Shown here: positions 6,500-9,370 of the stretch, piece after piece
How the letters are laid out: every line of letters starts with the position of its first letter
Position numbering within the stretch: position 1 is the first letter of the stretch
Assembly: GCA_030835005.1 (NCBI GenBank)
Contig: JAUQWT010000239.1
Span: 1 to 9,370 of the forward strand
Reading direction: 5' to 3'
DNA: 9,370 bases
DNA from: Ignavibacteria bacterium
GTDB taxonomy: Bacteria; Bacteroidota; Ignavibacteria; Tepidaquicellales; OLB5
Made by a program: the position numbers and the translations under genes
The notes under the pieces: generated by a model
What the model saw: only the letters and a program-made list of their open reading frames with translations
Told to the model about the DNA's origin: nothing
Databases searched by the model: none

Positions 6500-8146
6500 T
6501 TACTTAATAAGTATCAGTTTCTTGGTATCTTTGAAATCACCTGATATAATCTTATAATAATAAACTCCGCTTGATAGACCCTCAGCGTTGAAGACGACAG
6601 AATACTTTCCGCTTCTTTGGAATTCATCGGCTAATGTTGAAACTTTTCTTCCTAGAACATCAAAAACGCTGATATTGACAAACCCATCTTTCAGCAAATC
6701 GTATCTAATCTGAGTTGACGGATTGAACGGATTCGGGTAATTCTGATGAAGTCTGTATTCTTCAGGTATGGAGGATTGATTGCCAATGGAAAGAGGGACA
6801 TCAGCTGTATCAATAAATATATTATAGGCTTCGCCTCCGTTTCCAAATGTTCTGGCATGCACTTTTTTGCCGCTTGTAATTATTGTGCTGCCATTGGCAG
6901 AAGCACTGCACCAGAAAAACGAGCCGGGTGAATTAACTGCAAAGATCGGCGCCGGTGCAAGAACTGAAGTCTTGAATACTAACAGGTCATTATTTACATT
7001 ACCTAAATCACCATATGTGGATGCTGCAAGTATCCTGCCATCTTTAGAAAAAGATACACATGTTACCTGATCTCCGCACCCTGAGTATGTCCAAACCGGA
7101 GTTGAGCTGGTCGATCTTAGCAGTTTAACTTTTCCGTCGTAGTTGCTCCCGCCAAGGAAGTTTAATGTTCCGCAGGAAACCAGAGAACCATCAAAACTGA
7201 TATCAACTGCCGTCATCCATTGTCCGCTTTCAGAATGCTGCCACAGAAAATTGTATGTCGAGCCATTCCACTGGTAAACCCTTAAATTTCCACTGTAATT
7301 TATTGTTGCGATCAGGTCACCATTTCCGCTGATAGCCTGAGGGAACTGGGTTCCGCTGTTGCTTATTGGATTAACCGTTCCTTGAAACAGCAGCTGCCCG
7401 GTATAAGTTTTGAAAACATAGAATCCTAAATATGTGTTTACAATAACAACAGAATCGTTTCCTGACATTTTTACTCCCTGTATGCCTGCTCCCCCGGTAT
7501 TATTTGTCTGACCAACTCTGTAACGCCAAACCCAATTAGTAGAAGTTCTGTTAAAACCAAAGATCCAGCTCGAGTCCTGTCGGCTGGCGCAGGCAATAAT
7601 AAAGTTTCCATCACCTGTAATATCTACCGGACCTGCAACTCCAGTATCAGGCAGTGCAGTTTCAAGGTTAAAATCAAAAACCGGAACAGCGCTTGACCTG
7701 CTAAAGACCAGAATATTATGATAGCTCCCGCTTACAATGTACCCGCCTGTATCGGAAACTGCTACATTATTGATACCCGTGTTCGGATTTGTAGAATACT
7801 CCCATAGAGGTGTAGAAGATAAATTATTGTATAAAGATATCCTTTCGGTATTAAGTGCCCAGCCAACAGCCTGGTACAAACCATTACTGCTTGCTGCACA
7901 CCTGTCACCAATTGCAATAGGATCGATAAATGACCACCTGATGGCTGAGTTGTTATCAGTGAAACTCACAGCTGAGGGATTTGGAATGTAATAATTGCCA
8001 GCCGGTTCATTTAAGATAATGGATTTTGTCTGCATAAATCCGCCGGAAGACTGATAGATCTGAATGCTGCCCGGTAAGTTGTCAGGGGTAAATTGGGAGA
8101 ATGAAAGTGCTGAAAAAACTAACAGTACAGCTAGTATAGTTTTCAT
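6500..8146 (-). CDS. Secreted WD40/PQQ-like beta-propeller with T9SS type A sorting domain
   Basis: This 548-aa protein is a predicted T9SS cargo. Residues 1-17 are a signal peptide (MKT, hydrophobic core, SFS before Q18). After a 60-residue leader, about eight repeats begin near 80, 126, 172, 221, 268, 311, 361 and 411. Each has a pattern like xxVxxSxDGxxIxxGS....LxVFxxxxxxPxWxY, clearest in TAVDISFDGSLVSCGT (312-327) and VTCVSFSKDGRILAAS (361-376). This is typical of WD40- or PQQ-type blades of a 7- or 8-bladed propeller. No PQQ-dehydrogenase active-site signature is visible, so a binding or structural role is likelier than an enzyme. Residues 464-548 are the sorting domain: YPNPFNPST at 470-478, SVFDVLGRKVSTL at 493-505, SGVYYYKI at 526-533 and KKLILIK at the end. 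It is monocistronic, with its own promoter candidate (8185-8213) and terminator (6462-6481). No Shine-Dalgarno is evident before ATG 8146. Its biological target is unknown. Confidence 0.9.
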   Translation of the reverse strand: MKTILAVLLVFSALSFSQFTPDNLPGSIQIYQSSGGFMQTKSIILNEPAGNYYIPNPSAVSFTDNNSAIRWSFIDPIAIGDRCAASSNGLYQAVGWALNTERISLYNNLSSTPLWEYSTNPNTGINNVAVSDTGGYIVSGSYHNILVFSRSSAVPVFDFNLETALPDTGVAGPVDITGDGNFIIACASRQDSSWIFGFNRTSTNWVWRYRVGQTNNTGGAGIQGVKMSGNDSVVIVNTYLGFYVFKTYTGQLLFQGTVNPISNSGTQFPQAISGNGDLIATINYSGNLRVYQWNGSTYNFLWQHSESGQWMTAVDISFDGSLVSCGTLNFLGGSNYDGKVKLLRSTSSTPVWTYSGCGDQVTCVSFSKDGRILAASTYGDLGNVNNDLLVFKTSVLAPAPIFAVNSPGSFFWCSASANGSTIITSGKKVHARTFGNGGEAYNIFIDTADVPLSIGNQSSIPEEYRLHQNYPNPFNPSTQIRYDLLKDGFVNISVFDVLGRKVSTLADEFQRSGKYSVVFNAEGLSSGVYYYKIISGDFKDTKKLILIK

Positions 8147-8184
8147 CGCGTTTAGTAATTAAGTTTGAAGCCTCTTTGTAAACA

Positions 8185-8213
8185 ATTTTAACCATTTTTT
8201 AATGCAAAAACAA
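8185..8213 (-). promoter_or_regulatory. Candidate promoter of the WD40/PQQ-like propeller gene
   Basis: On the minus strand TTGTTT (8213-8208) and TAAAAT (8190-8185) are 17 bases apart, giving a transcription start near 8178 and a leader of about 30 bases before ATG 8146. It lies just downstream of the terminator of the preceding gene, where an independent promoter is needed. It is a pattern match only, in AT-rich DNA. Confidence 0.35.
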
Positions 8214-8235
8214 CAAAATTAGAAATAGACTAAGC

Positions 8236-8262
8236 AAAAAAGGAGGCATAGCCTCCTTTTTT
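8236..8262 (-). terminator. Rho-independent terminator downstream of the 348-aa T9SS protein gene
   Basis: A perfect 12-bp stem, AAAAAAGGAGGC (8236-8247) with its complement (8251-8262), encloses a 3-base loop. It begins 18 bases after the stop of the minus-strand gene ending at 8281. The 3' arm supplies six U residues, so it should terminate minus-strand transcription. It separates that gene from the propeller gene starting at 8146. Confidence 0.88.
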
Positions 8263-8280
8263 GATAAATTTTAGAAAACA

Positions 8281-9327
8281 TTATTTCACAAGTGTGAGTT
8301 TCTTTGTATCCTTGAAAACATTTCCGCTCTCAGTCTTTGCTTCAATGCTGTAAATGTAAATTCCTGAGCTAAGTCCTGCTGCATTATAATCAACTGCGTA
8401 TGTTCCTCTAGAGTAGTCACCATTTACAAGTTCTGCAACTTCTTTTCCAAGCAGATCATAGATTTTCATGGTAACAAAACCTCTTTCAGGAATTGAGAAA
8501 TTGATCTTTGTTGAAGGATTGAACGGATTGGGATAGTTCTGTGATAATGAGAAGTTTTCTGCTATTGTTGAAACAGGTGCGACACCAACGATGTTGCCCC
8601 ATGACTTGAAAACACGGATACCATCAATAAGCAATATCGGGCGACTTGTATTTACGCCTTGCCTCAATACTACTGTTCCAAAATTGTTTAAATCTCCTGC
8701 AGCCGTTGCATCTGTTAATGGCCCTATTGTTGGGGCTGGTTCTGTTCCGGGTGCGGCACCGCTGAAAATAAACAAGCTCACGGCATCGTCAATTAAGCTG
8801 CCTGTGTTAAATGTATATTTCGCTACAAGCAGATAAGTTGTGTTGTAATTATATGGTGTGGTTGAATATGTTGCAGTATTACTAAGTTTGCTATATCCGA
8901 ATCTGAGGGTACCAAGTGAATCCTTTGCAAAAACTTTGCATCTGAATGCAGACCCCAAAACCAAATTGCCTACATGGAAAAAATATTCACCAGTTGTAGA
9001 TGCATATTGTACATTTACCATAAAAGAAACATATACACTGTTAGTACTATCTGGCACAATTGGCTTATTTACGTCGATACCTGATGCACCAACAGTATCA
9101 AGCTTTGCGGAATTGCCAATGTTTGATAATGGATAATTACTAAAGATCAACCCGGGTGTTGCTACTAATATTTGACTTTGACCGCCACTATGTCTAATCC
9201 AACCGTGGGCAGTCAAACTATCACCATTCGGGTAATTAAAATTCTCGTCAAACAAAATCTGTCCTGAAGCTTTTTCAACAATCGCAAGCGAAAGTAATAC
9301 CATAAAAAGAAGTAATAGTCTTCTCAT
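8281..9327 (-). CDS. Secreted protein of unknown N-terminal fold with T9SS type A sorting domain
   Basis: This 348-aa protein has a signal peptide at residues 1-22 (MRRLLLL, hydrophobic core, ASG before Q23), so export by Sec followed by T9SS is likely. Residues 23-245 are rich in Ser, Thr, Asn, Tyr and beta-formers, with only one Cys (130). They begin LFDENFNYPNGDSLTAHGW (25-43) and include NSVYVSFMVNVQ (96-107), YLLVAKYTFN (165-174) and ILLIDGIRVFKSWG (231-244). This resembles jelly-roll or LamG-like beta-sandwich regions often seen in secreted proteins of this phylum, but I recognise no named family, active site or metal site. After a short linker (246-258) comes the sorting domain: YPNPFNPST at 265-273, KIYDLLGKEVAELVNG at 288-303, SGIYIYSIEA at 321-330 and KKLTLVK at the end. 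An AAAGGAG Shine-Dalgarno lies 8 bases before ATG 9327. The terminator at 8236-8262 shows that it ends its transcript. The function is unknown. Confidence 0.88.
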   Translation of the reverse strand: MRRLLLLFMVLLSLAIVEKASGQILFDENFNYPNGDSLTAHGWIRHSGGQSQILVATPGLIFSNYPLSNIGNSAKLDTVGASGIDVNKPIVPDSTNSVYVSFMVNVQYASTTGEYFFHVGNLVLGSAFRCKVFAKDSLGTLRFGYSKLSNTATYSTTPYNYNTTYLLVAKYTFNTGSLIDDAVSLFIFSGAAPGTEPAPTIGPLTDATAAGDLNNFGTVVLRQGVNTSRPILLIDGIRVFKSWGNIVGVAPVSTIAENFSLSQNYPNPFNPSTKINFSIPERGFVTMKIYDLLGKEVAELVNGDYSRGTYAVDYNAAGLSSGIYIYSIEAKTESGNVFKDTKKLTLVK

Positions 9328-9335
9328 TGTTTCGT

Positions 9336-9342
9336 CTCCTTT
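9336..9342 (-). promoter_or_regulatory. Strong Shine-Dalgarno site of the 348-aa T9SS protein gene
   Basis: On the minus strand AAAGGAG (9342-9336) is followed by 8 bases and ATG 9327, which fixes the start. It is the only textbook ribosome-binding site in the window; the other genes have weak or none, so this gene may be translated more strongly. The 28 bases beyond it to the window edge are AT-rich; a full promoter cannot be judged because its upstream part is cut off. Confidence 0.75.
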
Positions 9343-9370
9343 ATTTTAATAAGATATGTTTTTTTGATTA

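Noticed and set aside
8190..8255. Minus-strand mini-ORF starting at the ATG in the terminator loop, preceded by GGAGG (16 hydrophobic codons)
   Set aside because: The GGAGG and ATG are explained by the terminator stem and loop and would be locked in the hairpin; the peptide ends within the next gene's promoter region.
2303..9327. A T9SS-linked gene cluster made by tandem duplication
   Set aside because: The three cargo genes share only the sorting tail, have unrelated N-terminal domains, and are separated by other genes or by a terminator and promoter.
1..9370. CRISPR arrays, insertion sequences, prophage or toxin-antitoxin genes, tRNAs
   Set aside because: No regularly spaced direct repeats, no transposase or integrase reading frame with terminal inverted repeats, and no cloverleaf-like sequence were found; the gaps are short and explained by promoters and terminators.

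Overview
The window most likely comes from the Ignavibacteria/Ignavibacteriota branch of the FCB (Bacteroidota-Chlorobiota) superphylum. The evidence is moderate-to-low GC, AT-rich intergenic DNA, and three secreted proteins whose C-terminal sorting domains carry the motif QNYPNPFNPST and end in a Lys-terminated strand (TLIK, LILIK, TLVK). That motif is typical of type IX secretion system (T9SS) cargo in this group. The assignment rests on recognised protein motifs only; there is no rRNA or tRNA in the window.

Layout, left to right. (1) Positions 1-3559, minus strand: a tight three-gene unit. In transcription order it is a secreted seven-Asp-box (YCF48-like) beta-propeller with a T9SS tail, then the endolytic murein transglycosylase MltG (24-bp gap), then the start of a polytopic membrane protein resembling ABC-2-type exporter permeases. 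This last gene overlaps the mltG stop by ATGA and runs off the left edge. (2) Positions 3560-3790: a divergent AT-rich intergenic region with a plausible minus-strand promoter, a weak plus-strand candidate and an inverted repeat. (3) Positions 3791-6446, plus strand: a YfhO-family polytopic membrane protein (GT-C-like) followed 16 bp later by a 111-aa, four-helix membrane protein. (4) Positions 6462-6481: a hairpin terminator between convergent genes. (5) Positions 6500-8146, minus strand: a secreted WD40/PQQ-like propeller with about eight repeats and a T9SS tail. (6) Positions 8147-8280: a promoter for that gene and a perfect 12-bp-stem terminator for the next one. (7) Positions 8281-9327, minus strand: a secreted protein of unknown N-terminal fold, also T9SS-tailed, with a strong Shine-Dalgarno site.

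The common theme is the cell envelope: peptidoglycan processing (MltG), probable envelope glycosylation or polymer decoration (YfhO), a putative exporter permease, and three proteins sent through Sec and then T9SS to the cell surface. The three T9SS cargoes share sorting tails but have unrelated cargo domains and lie in three separate transcription units, so they are not one paralogous cluster. I see no CRISPR array, insertion sequence, phage gene, tRNA or rRNA. No gene-free stretch exceeds 300 bp. Nothing here amounts to a clear new system. The two most testable leads are the YfhO plus four-helix protein pair and the operon linking a surface propeller, mltG and the permease-like gene.
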